NCBI RefSeq assembly: GCF_900205865.1
Contig: NZ_LT906662.1
Coordinates: 2,555,411 to 2,619,410, forward strand
Direction: 5' to 3'
DNA length: 64,000 bases
From: Thermoanaerobacterium sp. RBIITD
GTDB taxonomy: Bacteria; Bacillota; Thermoanaerobacteria; Thermoanaerobacterales; Thermoanaerobacteraceae
The notes beneath the pieces are model-generated. The model searched no databases and was not told the DNA's origin. It saw only the letters and a list, made by a program, of their open reading frames with translations. Each line of letters opens with the position of its first letter. The stretch's first letter is position 1. A program made the translations under genes and the position numbers. Positions 47,263 to 56,730 of the stretch are shown here, piece after piece.

Positions 47263-47460
47263 AGGTATAATTTCCATATATGGCAAATCTAGAACAGATG
47301 ACTGCAGAATGGATAGGCGGGACACAATATGGTGCAACAACGATTGCCGGTTCTTAATGTTTAAGGCAACCTGATTCAAAGGAATTTATAATGGCAAAGC
47401 GTTAAGGTGAAAGTGTTGCTTAGGTTGTAAAGGCATTGAAAAATGCCGAAAAGTAGAAAA
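47263..47460. other. Intergenic remnant region and minus-strand terminator
   Basis: GGCATTGAAAAATGCC (47432-47447) forms a small hairpin that, on the minus strand, is followed by TTTAC and could end the Rsm22-type gene. The plus strand holds a 25-codon frame from ATG 47280 that I cannot assign. The rest looks like decayed coding sequence with several short broken frames. Confidence 0.4.
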
Positions 47461-48432
47461 TTAACTATAAATTGAACCCCATTTATAATCGCGAGCTTTT
47501 TTATATTGCTCGCGATCCTTTTTTGTTACCACTACTTGTTTGAGCCCATCTTTACTGCATATTTCAAGAGATACGTGCCCCTTTCTAATTTGTGGATGTC
47601 TAATTATCCTTCCCTGAATACCTTGTATGTATTTATGGGACATACACAAATAAGAAAATTTTTCGTCTTCGTATGAAAGTTCACCATTTTTAACCCGCCT
47701 ATGCATACTTGAGCGTGTGATACGAGAAGAAAAATGGCACCAGTCATCATCTTTCATAGGACATATATCATCGTGGGGACATGGTGCTATTGTATGGGCA
47801 CCTAATGATGATAATAATTCACGAGCCTTTTTAATACGCAAAAAGCCAATAGGCGTACCTGGTTCAATGATGATTAATATATCCCCTGTACTTTCCCATA
47901 GTTTTTTGATTAATTTTTGTTGGCTATCTTCTGGTAGTTCTCCAATGGAATATGATGCTATAATAATATCGTAAGTAGGTATTTCAAATGGCTTTATTAC
48001 ATCAACTTTTAACCAGTTTGCCTCTTTGATAGATGCGAGATTTGAATTAGAAGCAAGGACTTTTCCTATCTTTATCATTTCTTCGTCTTTTTCAAATAGT
48101 GTTATTTTTTCTATATCCGGCCAAATGGCAGTTGCTGCCCACATAGCTGTTCCAGGGCCAGCACCTACGTCTAAAAGTGATTTAGGTTTAAATTCCTTAT
48201 ATATTTCTTTTACTTGAAATAAGGCAGAATAAACGGTACCAAATGTCGCAGGCATCCTATATACGATATATGCTATTATTTCATCACGGGAGTGCAAAAA
48301 CTTATTATCTGTAGATGATTTACCTTCGCGGTAACGACTTGAAATATCTGAAACGAGTACGGCAAGTTTTTTTGTAGTTAACGTCATAGCTTCATTTTCT
48401 ATTGCTTTTTGTAATTCTTTCGGCAATTCCAT
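47461..48432 (-). CDS. Rsm22-type (METTL17-like) small-subunit rRNA methyltransferase-family protein
   Basis: This 323-residue protein has a SAM-binding Rossmann domain (LLDVGAGPGTAMWAA, then IIASYSIGELPE). A cysteine-rich insert, CPHDDICPMKDDDWCHF plus a later SYLCMSHK, follows. This is the Rsm22/METTL17 pattern, in which four cysteines hold a metal or iron-sulfur centre and the protein assists small ribosomal subunit assembly. The role here is inferred from mitochondrial relatives. The ATG at 48432 is preceded by AAGGAAACT on the minus strand. It is divergent from the helicase gene, with about 170 bases between them. Confidence 0.82.
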   Translation of the reverse strand: MELPKELQKAIENEAMTLTTKKLAVLVSDISSRYREGKSSTDNKFLHSRDEIIAYIVYRMPATFGTVYSALFQVKEIYKEFKPKSLLDVGAGPGTAMWAATAIWPDIEKITLFEKDEEMIKIGKVLASNSNLASIKEANWLKVDVIKPFEIPTYDIIIASYSIGELPEDSQQKLIKKLWESTGDILIIIEPGTPIGFLRIKKARELLSSLGAHTIAPCPHDDICPMKDDDWCHFSSRITRSSMHRRVKNGELSYEDEKFSYLCMSHKYIQGIQGRIIRHPQIRKGHVSLEICSKDGLKQVVVTKKDREQYKKARDYKWGSIYS

Positions 48433-48605
48433 AAAATTAGTTTCCTTTCTAATTCCATTAGTTACATACTAAATAGCATATACATTAATTGAAGGACATA
48501 TACATTTATATTATAATTAAACTTAAAGCAATTACAAGATCAAATGAACTTTTAGATAAAATTATTAAATTATTGTAGATCCTTATTTTGGAGAGGAAAG
48601 ACTAG

Positions 48606-50948
48606 ATGAATAAGCAAAATATAAAGATTTCTGTTAGAGATTTGGTGGAATTTATAATGCGATGTGGTGATTTAAACAACGAATTTGTCGGAAGAAGTAA
48701 TAATAGAGCATTGGAAGGTTCTAAGATACATAGAAAAATACAAAGATCTCAAGCAGAAAATTATCAAAAAGAAGTTACATTGAAGCATAATGTAGAGTAT
48801 TCGGAATTCATCCTTACAATCGAAGGACGTGCAGATGGTATATATAACGATAATGATATGATTACAGTTGACGAGATTAAAACGACGACGGCATCATTAG
48901 ATGATATTGATGTAAATTACAATCCTCTGCACTTAGCACAAGCTAAATGTTATGCATATATTTATGGGATGCAAAATGATTTAGTTAATATAAATGTTCA
49001 ACTGACGTATTACAATATTGATACAGATGAAATCAGATATCTGAAAAATACTTTTTCAATAGAAGAATTGAAAAAATTTTTTGATGACCTTGTCCGGAAA
49101 TACTATGATTGGGCGAAATTATCATATGATTGGATAATAGAAAGAAATGATTCAATAAAAAAAATGGATTTTCCATATAAAGACTACCGAAAAGGGCAGA
49201 GGGAATTAGCTGTTGCTGTATATAGGACTGTTGAAAGGGGAAAGAAACTTTTTGTACAAGCACCAACGGGTATTGGGAAAACTATATCTACTATTTTTCC
49301 AGCAGTAAAAGCTATGGGCGAAGAACTTACATCTAAGATATTTTATCTGACGGCAAAGACTATTACGAGAACAGTGGCAGAAGATGCATTTAATCGCATG
49401 AAAGATAATGGGCTGAAATTTAAGACATTGGTATTGACTGCTAAGGAAAAGATATGCTTTATTGAAAAGCCTAATTGCAGTCCCGAAACATGTGAATATG
49501 CAGAAGGACATTTTGACCGTGTTAATGATGCAATTATGGATATATTAAAACATGAACATAATTATTCAAAAGAGATAATAGAGAAATACGCAAAGAAACA
49601 TCGTGTATGTCCATTTGAATTTTCCCTTGATTTATCGCTGTGGGCGGATGCTGTTATATGTGACTACAACCATGTTTTTGATCCAAACGTAAGCTTAAAA
49701 AGATTTTTTCAGGAAAATAACGATTTTACTTTGCTTATTGATGAAGCACATAACCTTGTCGACAGGTCAAGAGAGATGTTTTCAGCTGAAATTAATAAGA
49801 AGCAGTTTTTAGATGCAAAAAAATTAATTAAAGATAAAGGTCCTAAAATAAAGAAAGTTTTAAATAACATAAATAAGATATTTTTAAAGTTGAAAAAATT
49901 ATGCGGCGATAATAATTATTACATTATAAAAGACGGGGAAAGCGAGTTATTTGGATATTTGAGGCAATTAGTCAATTTGCTTGAAGAATATTTATTGAAG
50001 AAGGTCAAAATCGATGAATATGAAAATATATTAGATTTGTATTTTGACGTGCTTAAATACTTAAAGATTTCTGACCTTTATGATGATACATACACAACAT
50101 ATGTTGAAATGATAGGTTATGATGTTAAGATAAAATTATTTTGCCTTGACCCATCAAAATTGCTTTTTGATATAATGAAGAAATGTAAATCGTCTATCTT
50201 TTTTTCTGCAACAATGTTGCCGCTTAAATATTATCGCAGTATTTTAGGCGGAAATGACGATGACTACATGATGTATCTTTATTCACCATTTGATGTAAAT
50301 AATAGAGAGATATTAATTGCAGATAATGTTTCTACAAAGTATAAGGATAGAGAAAAAACATACCAGACTATAGTTGATTATATTGATTTAACTGTTAATG
50401 GAAGAATAGGAAATTATATGGTATTCTTTCCCTCTTATGAATATATGAATAAAGTATATAAAATCTTTAGGCAAAAATATCCTGAGAAAAGTATCTATAT
50501 TCAGGAATCTGGTATGTCTGATGAGGAAAGATATGATTTTTTAAATCTTTTTCAAGAAAATAACGATGGGTTAATCGGGTTTTGCGTTCTCGGTGGTGTT
50601 TTTTCAGAAGGTATAGACCTTAAGCATAATAGATTGATTGGTGCTATAATTGTAGGTGTGGGATTACCACAAATATGCCTCGAAAGAAATCTTATAAGAG
50701 ATTATTTCGATAGAAAATACGGGCTCGGATATGAATTTGCATACATGTATCCAGGCATGAATAAGGTTATGCAGGCAGCTGGGCGTGTTATAAGAACTGA
50801 AACCGATAAGGGTGTGATTTTGCTCATCGATGAGAGATATTCACATAGAAACTATGTTAAGCTATTTCCAAAAGAATGGTTTCCAAATATGAGGGTAAAC
50901 ATTGATAATATAGGGAAACATCTTGATAAATTCTGGAGCATGAAATAA
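48606..50948 (+). CDS. Nuclease-helicase fusion: PD-(D/E)XK domain plus XPD/DinG-type helicase
   Basis: This 780-residue protein joins two domains. Residues 1 to about 170 resemble RecB/Cas4-like nucleases, with His42, Asp77 in GRADG, the DEIK catalytic pair at 89-92 and QAKCY at 112-116. From about 190 it is a superfamily 2 helicase of the DinG/XPD group: Walker A APTGIGKT (219-226), DEAH (379-382) and an arginine motif AAGRVIR near the end. Cysteines 284, 291, 296 and 335 match the XPD iron-sulfur cluster. It should unwind and cut DNA, most likely in repair. ATG 48606 is behind GAGAGGAAAG. The PPTase gene follows 24 bases on. Confidence 0.87.
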   Translation: MNKQNIKISVRDLVEFIMRCGDLNNEFVGRSNNRALEGSKIHRKIQRSQAENYQKEVTLKHNVEYSEFILTIEGRADGIYNDNDMITVDEIKTTTASLDDIDVNYNPLHLAQAKCYAYIYGMQNDLVNINVQLTYYNIDTDEIRYLKNTFSIEELKKFFDDLVRKYYDWAKLSYDWIIERNDSIKKMDFPYKDYRKGQRELAVAVYRTVERGKKLFVQAPTGIGKTISTIFPAVKAMGEELTSKIFYLTAKTITRTVAEDAFNRMKDNGLKFKTLVLTAKEKICFIEKPNCSPETCEYAEGHFDRVNDAIMDILKHEHNYSKEIIEKYAKKHRVCPFEFSLDLSLWADAVICDYNHVFDPNVSLKRFFQENNDFTLLIDEAHNLVDRSREMFSAEINKKQFLDAKKLIKDKGPKIKKVLNNINKIFLKLKKLCGDNNYYIIKDGESELFGYLRQLVNLLEEYLLKKVKIDEYENILDLYFDVLKYLKISDLYDDTYTTYVEMIGYDVKIKLFCLDPSKLLFDIMKKCKSSIFFSATMLPLKYYRSILGGNDDDYMMYLYSPFDVNNREILIADNVSTKYKDREKTYQTIVDYIDLTVNGRIGNYMVFFPSYEYMNKVYKIFRQKYPEKSIYIQESGMSDEERYDFLNLFQENNDGLIGFCVLGGVFSEGIDLKHNRLIGAIIVGVGLPQICLERNLIRDYFDRKYGLGYEFAYMYPGMNKVMQAAGRVIRTETDKGVILLIDERYSHRNYVKLFPKEWFPNMRVNIDNIGKHLDKFWSMK

Positions 50949-50972
50949 TAAGTTTTGTAGGAGTTCAATAAT

Positions 50973-51662
50973 ATGATTGAAATATATGGTGTACAACTTA
51001 AAAATTACATAAGCAAAGAAGATTTTGACAGGCTATTAGGATTTGTATCAGAAGAAAAGAAAGAACGCATTAGAAGGTTTAGAAAATATGATGATGCTGA
51101 AAGGTCATTAATTGCCGATATATTATTGCGCGTAGTAATTTGTAAAAAAATCGGGCTTAAAAACGATGAATTAAGTTTTTATAAAAATGAATATGGTAAG
51201 CCTTTATTGAAAAATATGGAGAACATTTATTTCAGCATTTCACATTCATATGACTGGGTTGTTGTTGCAGTAAATGAATTTTCTATAGGTATTGACATTG
51301 AAAAGATAAAGCCGATTAATTTAAATATTGCAAAACGTTTTTTTACTGATGATGAGTATAATTTTATAATGGATGTTGATGTTCAAAAAAGGTTAGAATA
51401 CTTTTTTAAATTATGGACATTGAAGGAAAGTTATGTTAAGTTGGAAGGCAAAGGACTTTATACATCACTTAAATCTTTCTCAATAATTATAAATGATTAT
51501 AACATAAATATTAAGACAGATAATGAATTAAAGAATTGCTTTTTTAGAGAATATAATATTGATGCTGGCTATAAATTGGCAGTCTGCTCTTTAAACAATG
51601 ATTTTCCAGATAATATTATTATTAAAGGTTATAATGACTTATTAGAAATTAAGGATCTATAA
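50973..51662 (+). CDS. Sfp-type 4'-phosphopantetheinyl transferase
   Basis: This 229-residue enzyme moves phosphopantetheine from CoA to a serine of a carrier protein. The two-domain Sfp layout is visible: magnesium ligands in GIDIEKIKPI and the helix FFKLWTLKESYVKLEGKG. It is twice the size of AcpS, so the substrate range may be broad. No polyketide or peptide synthetase occurs in this window, so its carrier protein must lie elsewhere or be the fatty-acid ACP. It probably shares a transcript with the helicase gene. Confidence 0.9.
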   Translation: MIEIYGVQLKNYISKEDFDRLLGFVSEEKKERIRRFRKYDDAERSLIADILLRVVICKKIGLKNDELSFYKNEYGKPLLKNMENIYFSISHSYDWVVVAVNEFSIGIDIEKIKPINLNIAKRFFTDDEYNFIMDVDVQKRLEYFFKLWTLKESYVKLEGKGLYTSLKSFSIIINDYNINIKTDNELKNCFFREYNIDAGYKLAVCSLNNDFPDNIIIKGYNDLLEIKDL

Positions 51663-51666
51663 TCAA

Positions 51667-51707
51667 CTGTACTACAGATAAAAATTTATCTAAGTAGTGT
51701 AGTACAT
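51667..51707 (+). terminator. Inverted repeat after PPTase gene
   Basis: TGTACTACA pairs with TGTAGTACA, with an inner GATAAA/TTTATC helix offset by a bulge. A short ATTGTTT follows. It probably ends the helicase-PPTase unit. Confidence 0.55.
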
Positions 51708-51850
51708 TGTTTATTATAAAGTCATAGATACAATATTATATGAAATAACCTGAATAGCAGGGTGCAGTTTCCACTTCATTATATGGAGGTGAATACATAT
51801 CAAGCATTATCTTAAATGATAATGTTTGGAATGTTACTCATCTTAAAGAG

Positions 51851-51887
51851 GAAAAAATAACCGCCCTGCTCCCAACAGAGCGGTTAT
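51851..51887 (-). terminator. Terminator of alpha/beta hydrolase gene
   Basis: On the minus strand TAACCGC pairs with GCGGTTA-complement across an inner CTGTTGGGAGCAG helix and is followed by TTTTTTCC. Confidence 0.8.
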
Positions 51888-51898
51888 ATTATATTATA

Positions 51899-52672
51899 TT
51901 ATTTTAATTTTTCTTTTAAAAAGTTAACAGATTCGTCAATAGCTATTTTCTCCCAGTCAAGTCTTGTAAATGTATGGTCGGACTCTTTTATTGTTATCCT
52001 CTTTGCATTATTTGTATATATTGTCTCAAGTATCTTATCTGATACATGATATGGCACAGATTCATCATTTGTCCCATGTACGATAAGTACATCTTTATCA
52101 TATCCTTTGGACCTTTTATAAATATCAATACTTGCAATATCATCAACAAAATCCTTGCTTATTGCATGTCCGCCAATATCAACAAAACCTTGCTTTTTCA
52201 ATATTTCACCAGCTTCACCTTGTGCTTGCAGCAAAACAATATCTCTCATGTTAAAAGCAGGTGCCCAAAGTACTAGTGATTTAACAATATCTTTAAACTC
52301 ATTTGCAATTATTCCCGCAATTGCACCACCCATACTTAAACCAAGTATTCCTATATTATTTAAGTCTGTCGATGGTTCACTTTTAACAAATTCTACTATA
52401 TGTCTTGCATCTTCTAATTCACCGCTAAATGTCATTTCACTGAAATCTCCATCACTTTCACCAGAACCAAAGAAGTCAAAGCGTACACTTCCTATATCAG
52501 CTTCTTCAAGCTTTCTTGATAATTTAACAAAAATAAAATGTGATTCTACTTTATTGCCTGTAAATCCATGAAAAATTGCTACCATTGGAACTTTCCCATT
52601 TGCATTATTTGGTATGTGCATCATACCTCTTAAAGTTTTGCCGCCATATGTAAGTTCTACAGCTTTTTGCAT
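51899..52672 (-). CDS. Alpha/beta-hydrolase esterase (cinnamoyl-esterase-like)
   Basis: This 257-residue cytoplasmic hydrolase has an oxyanion region FHGFTGNKVES and the nucleophile Ser in GLSMGGAIAG. The Asp lies in VHGTNDESVPY and the His in ESDHTFTR, a complete catalytic triad. The pattern resembles the feruloyl/cinnamoyl esterases of lactobacilli and clostridia, which release phenolic acids from plant esters; other short esters are equally possible. ATG at 52672 is preceded by AGGGGTGA on the minus strand. It is a single-gene unit with its own terminator. Confidence 0.86.
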   Translation of the reverse strand: MQKAVELTYGGKTLRGMMHIPNNANGKVPMVAIFHGFTGNKVESHFIFVKLSRKLEEADIGSVRFDFFGSGESDGDFSEMTFSGELEDARHIVEFVKSEPSTDLNNIGILGLSMGGAIAGIIANEFKDIVKSLVLWAPAFNMRDIVLLQAQGEAGEILKKQGFVDIGGHAISKDFVDDIASIDIYKRSKGYDKDVLIVHGTNDESVPYHVSDKILETIYTNNAKRITIKESDHTFTRLDWEKIAIDESVNFLKEKLK

Positions 52673-52828
52673 TGTATCACCCCTTAATTTTATTTAATTA
52701 GATTATATCACAATGGTGTCAAAAAATATCCAATAGGTTACAGATTTACTACGCAGATATAAATTGGGTTTAACTTATAAGCACCTATTTCCCATAAAAA
52801 TTAAACCATTCAAAATAATTTAATTTGG

Positions 52829-54052
52829 CTATGCTTGAACAAGTTTTACAATATTTAATATAACCTCAACGGCTTTTTCCATAGCAAATGTCGGTATATA
52901 TTCATATTTTCCGTGATAATTGTGACCGCCGGTAAAAATATTTGGTGTAGGAAGCCCCATATATGATAGCCTTGCGCCATCTGTTCCACCCCTTATAGGT
53001 GATACATCGGGCTTTATACATGCCTCTTCTATTGCTTTTAATGCAATGTCAACTATGTTCATATTTTTCTCGATGATTTCACGCATGTTGTAATATTGGT
53101 CTTTTAGATCAAGTTCAACTGTACCACTGCCATATTTTCTATTAAGGCTTTCAACTATATTTTTCATATAATTTTTACGATTTTCAAAGTTAACTTTGTC
53201 GAAATCTCTTATAATGTAATATAAATGTGTTTCTTCTACATCACCATCAAAATTGTTGATATGATAAAATCCCTCATATCCTTCTGTTTGTTCTGGCGTT
53301 TCTTCAAGTGGAAGCATTGAAGAAAGTTCTACACCGATTAAAACAGAATTTTTCATTTTACCTTTAGCTGTTCCCGGATGTACATTACGCCCATGTATTG
53401 TTATTTTTGCATAAGCTGCATTGAAATTTTCATACTCAATTTCGCCTATTTTACCACCATCAATAGTGTAAGCAAAGTCTGCGCCAAATTTTTTAACATC
53501 AAATTTATCTGCACCACGGCCAATTTCTTCATCAGGTGTAAAACATATTTTTATAGTGCCATGCTTTATTTCTGGATGTTCCATTAGATATTCACAAGCT
53601 GTTACTATCTCAGCTATACCTGATTTATCATCAGCACCGAGCAATGTTGTCCCATCAGTTGTTATCAATGTTTTCCCTATGTATTCTCTAAGTTCTGGAA
53701 AATCCTTAGGTGATAATACAATGTTTTTTTCTTTATTTAATACTATGTCATTACCATCATAATTTTCGATTATTTGCGGATTTACATCTCTCCCTGACAT
53801 ATCTGGACTTGTATCCATATGTGATATAAAACCTATTACAGGAAGATCTTTTTCTACATTTGAAGGAATTGTTCCCATTACATATCCATTTTCATCAACA
53901 AATACATCAGAAAGTCCTATGTTTTTTAATTCATTAGCTAATTCTTTAGCAAAGACCATCTGCCCTTCTGTACTGGGACATGTTGCTGAATTTTCATTTG
54001 AAGTTGTTTCATATTTTACATACTTTAAAAACCTATCTACAACGCTTTGCAA
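52829..54052 (-). CDS. pepT: Peptidase T (tripeptidase)
   Basis: This 407-residue zinc aminopeptidase of the M20 family cleaves N-terminal residues from tripeptides. Metal-site motifs are [11 protein letters not shown] and [13 protein letters not shown]. The acid EE lies in [15 protein letters not shown], with DGG following. The dimerisation domain has [14 protein letters not shown] and the C-terminal [13 protein letters not shown] with FTGGHNYHG gives the last ligand. The length is standard for PepT. A TTG at 54052 behind AAGAAGGG looks like the start. No operon partner is obvious. Confidence 0.95.
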   Translation of the reverse strand: MQSVVDRFLKYVKYETTSNENSATCPSTEGQMVFAKELANELKNIGLSDVFVDENGYVMGTIPSNVEKDLPVIGFISHMDTSPDMSGRDVNPQIIENYDGNDIVLNKEKNIVLSPKDFPELREYIGKTLITTDGTTLLGADDKSGIAEIVTACEYLMEHPEIKHGTIKICFTPDEEIGRGADKFDVKKFGADFAYTIDGGKIGEIEYENFNAAYAKITIHGRNVHPGTAKGKMKNSVLIGVELSSMLPLEETPEQTEGYEGFYHINNFDGDVEETHLYYIIRDFDKVNFENRKNYMKNIVESLNRKYGSGTVELDLKDQYYNMREIIEKNMNIVDIALKAIEEACIKPDVSPIRGGTDGARLSYMGLPTPNIFTGGHNYHGKYEYIPTFAMEKAVEVILNIVKLVQA

Positions 54053-54112
54053 TTTAACCCTTCTTTCTGTAGCATTTTCTAATTTTATTTTATCATTTAT
54101 AGATTTATTTTA

Positions 54113-54142
54113 AAAGGTAAAAGACCCGGCAATATGCCGGGC
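54113..54142 (-). terminator. Terminator of nitroreductase gene
   Basis: CCCGGC (54125-54130) pairs with GCCGGG (54136-54141). On the minus strand TCTTTTACCTTTT follows, so it ends the nitroreductase gene. Confidence 0.85.
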
Positions 54143-54147
54143 GTAAA

Positions 54148-54645
54148 TTAAAATTTTTCCCAATGAATAACATCTGTCAATGGCTTTTTACTTCTTGCTG
54201 CAGGTTTCTGCGTGCTGTAGCCAAGTGGAACTATAGATATCATCCTTAAGTTAGATGGAACTTGTAAAAACTCATTTATGTCTTTTTCGTATGTCCTATC
54301 ATATCCTGCTACCCAACATGAGCTAATGCCATAAGCCTTTGCTGCAAGTATAATATTCTCCGTCGCAGCTGCACCGTCTTCAAGATGATGAACATTGTCA
54401 CTTTCACAGTACACAATAACACATGTTGCCGCATCCTTAATAAATTTGCCATATGTAGCCTTTTCCGAGATATATTTTAGCCTTTCTTTATCGGTTACAA
54501 CGACAAAATGCCATGGCTGCATATTATTTGCTGTTGGTGCAAGCCTTCCGCAGTCAATTATATCTTCAAGTATGTTTTTGGGTATTGGTTTATCTTCAAA
54601 AACCCTCACACTTCTCCTTTGTTTTAAAACATCCAATGCTTCCAT
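54148..54645 (-). CDS. Nitroreductase-family FMN protein
   Basis: This 165-residue protein opens with EALDVLKQRRSVRVFEDKPI and continues with CGRLAPTANNMQPWHFVVV, the FMN phosphate site of the NAD(P)H nitroreductase family. Its small size fits the short nitroreductases of anaerobes. AAKAYGISSCWVAG near residue 110 completes the flavin pocket. The natural substrate is unknown; quinones or oxidised flavins are usual guesses. ATG at 54645 follows GGAGGTG on the minus strand. Confidence 0.9.
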   Translation of the reverse strand: MEALDVLKQRRSVRVFEDKPIPKNILEDIIDCGRLAPTANNMQPWHFVVVTDKERLKYISEKATYGKFIKDAATCVIVYCESDNVHHLEDGAAATENIILAAKAYGISSCWVAGYDRTYEKDINEFLQVPSNLRMISIVPLGYSTQKPAARSKKPLTDVIHWEKF

Positions 54646-54757
54646 TTATAAACACCTCCAATCTATATTATAACCCATAAAAAATAATTTCAAAAAATAT
54701 TGACGTTGATGACATAATTATGTGAAAATATAAATAACTTGAAAGGAGTTGATTATA

Positions 54758-55255
54758 ATGTCAAAATTAAAATATATCATGGATATGAAGGAGTACTTTG
54801 GAAAAGATTTAAAGCGCATAAACCATGCATTAAAGGTATTGAATTTTGCCGATAGAATAATGGATGGAGAAAATATATCTGATGATAAATTAAAGAAGAT
54901 AGTGACAATAACAGCAATCTTGCACGATATAGGGATAAAAAATGCTGAAAAGAAATACAATTCTTCATCAGGGAAATTTCAGGAGATAGAAGGACCGGCT
55001 GTTGCAAGAGAGATAATGAAAAATAACAATGAAGATGATGATACAATTGAAAGGGTTTGCTACATTATAGGAGGGCATCACACGGCATCAAAAAATAATG
55101 GGCTTGATTTTCAAATAATATGGGAATCAGACTTTCTTGTAAATATAGAAGAAGATGAGCTATATAAAAATTTAGAAAATGTGAAGAATATCATAGAAAA
55201 GAACTTTAAGACAAAAACAGGTAAAAGAATAGCAACTGACATATTCTTTAGTTAA
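54758..55255 (+). CDS. HD-domain phosphohydrolase
   Basis: This 165-residue protein has the HD metal site: His in RINHALKVLNFA, then HDIGIKNAEKKY, and a distal GGHHTASKNNG with Asp in WESDFLVN. Such proteins cleave phosphomonoesters or nucleotides using a metal ion. No partner domain identifies the substrate. ATG 54758 follows AAAGGAG; the upstream TTG at 54749 is too close to it. It is about 65 bases before pgi. Confidence 0.85.
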   Translation: MSKLKYIMDMKEYFGKDLKRINHALKVLNFADRIMDGENISDDKLKKIVTITAILHDIGIKNAEKKYNSSSGKFQEIEGPAVAREIMKNNNEDDDTIERVCYIIGGHHTASKNNGLDFQIIWESDFLVNIEEDELYKNLENVKNIIEKNFKTKTGKRIATDIFFS

Positions 55256-55320
55256 AACTTGATTATATGGTCCATATGGTATAAAATATGAAATGTAAAA
55301 ATAAGATTGGAGGTTTACAT

Positions 55321-56676
55321 ATGGCAAATGTATTAAATTTCGATTATTCCAATGCATTAAATTATGTAAATGAGCATGAAATATCATATCTTGAAAAACA
55401 AGCACAACTATCACTTGATATGGTGCTTAATAAGACCGCTCAGGGAAGCGATTTCCTTGGTTGGGTTGACTTACCCCGCGATTACGACAAAGATGAATTT
55501 TCTCGAATAAAAAAGGCTGCAGAAAAGATAAAATCTGATTCGGATGCACTTGTTGTAATCGGAATAGGCGGCTCATACCTCGGTGCAAGAGCTGCTATAG
55601 AGATGTTGACACATTCATTTTACAATGTCTTACCACAGGCGGTTAGGAAAGCTCCAGAAATATATTTTGCCGGAAACAGCATAAGCTCAACATATCTTCA
55701 GGATTTGCTTGAAGTTCTTGAGGGGAAAGATGTGTCAATAAATGTTATTTCAAAATCCGGTACTACAACTGAACCAGGTATAGCATTTCGCATATTTAGA
55801 GATTTGCTTGAGAAAAAATATGGTAAAGATGAGGCAAAATCAAGAATATATGTGACAACGGATAAAGCAAAGGGAGCGCTCAAAAAACTTGCAGACGAAG
55901 AGGGCTATGAGACATTCGTGATTCCTGACGATGTAGGTGGAAGATATTCAGTTCTTACGGCTGTAGGACTTCTTCCAATAGCAGCTGCAGGAATAAATAT
56001 CGATGATATGATGCAGGGTGCATATGATGCATCATTAGTTTACAAAAAATCAGATATGAAAGAAAATTTAAGTATGCAGTATGCAATATTAAGAAACGCT
56101 TTATACAGAAAGGGAAAATCAATTGAAATTTTAGTTAATTATGAACCAAGGCTTCATTATTTCTCTGAATGGTGGAAACAATTATATGGTGAGAGTGAAG
56201 GCAAAGACCATAAGGGGATATATCCTGCATCAGTAGATTTTACTACAGACCTTCATTCAATGGGTCAGTTCATCCAAGATGGTAGTAGAATCATGTTTGA
56301 GACCGTCTTGAATGTTGAGAAACCTTTAAAAGAAATAACAATAAACGAAGATAAAGACAATGTAGATGGACTTAACTTCCTTGCAGGACAGACGATAGAT
56401 TTTGTAAATAAAAAGGCTTTTCAGGGAACCGTTATTGCACATAATGATGGTGGTGTTCCAAATCTTATAGTAAATTTACCGGAGATATCCGCATATAATT
56501 TTGGCTATCTTGTTTACTTCTTTGAGATGGCATGTGGAATAAGTGGTTATTTAAACGGCGTAAATCCGTTTGATCAACCAGGTGTTGAAGCATACAAGAA
56601 AAATATGTTTGCACTATTAGGAAAGCCTGGCTATGAAAAAGAAAAAGACGCACTTGAAAAAAGACTTCAAAAGTAA
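55321..56676 (+). CDS. pgi: Glucose-6-phosphate isomerase
   Basis: This 451-residue enzyme interconverts glucose 6-phosphate and fructose 6-phosphate, linking the glucose from starch breakdown to pfkA in this window. It has [18 protein letters not shown], the sugar-phosphate site [14 protein letters not shown] and the catalytic Glu in a downstream QGES-like [13 protein letters not shown], with the C-terminal [14 protein letters not shown]. The length is that of the short bacterial type. ATG 55321 follows GGAGGT. It runs convergent to the glucan phosphorylase gene with a shared terminator between them. Confidence 0.95.
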   Translation: MANVLNFDYSNALNYVNEHEISYLEKQAQLSLDMVLNKTAQGSDFLGWVDLPRDYDKDEFSRIKKAAEKIKSDSDALVVIGIGGSYLGARAAIEMLTHSFYNVLPQAVRKAPEIYFAGNSISSTYLQDLLEVLEGKDVSINVISKSGTTTEPGIAFRIFRDLLEKKYGKDEAKSRIYVTTDKAKGALKKLADEEGYETFVIPDDVGGRYSVLTAVGLLPIAAAGINIDDMMQGAYDASLVYKKSDMKENLSMQYAILRNALYRKGKSIEILVNYEPRLHYFSEWWKQLYGESEGKDHKGIYPASVDFTTDLHSMGQFIQDGSRIMFETVLNVEKPLKEITINEDKDNVDGLNFLAGQTIDFVNKKAFQGTVIAHNDGGVPNLIVNLPEISAYNFGYLVYFFEMACGISGYLNGVNPFDQPGVEAYKKNMFALLGKPGYEKEKDALEKRLQK

Positions 56677-56693
56677 ATATAAATTAATAACAA

Positions 56694-56725
56694 AAAAGGA
56701 TATACCAAATTCGGTATATCCTTTT
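56694..56725. terminator. Bidirectional terminator between pgi and glucan phosphorylase
   Basis: AAAAGGATATACC (56694-56706) pairs exactly with GGTATATCCTTTT (56713-56725) around a 6-base loop. Both strands give a T run at the 3' side, so it serves the two convergent genes. Confidence 0.9.
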
Positions 56726-56730
56726 AAATT

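Noticed and set aside
48606-50948. CRISPR adaptation gene cas4
   Set aside because: The nuclease domain is fused to a helicase, lacks the Cas4 cysteine cluster, and there is no repeat array or other cas gene.
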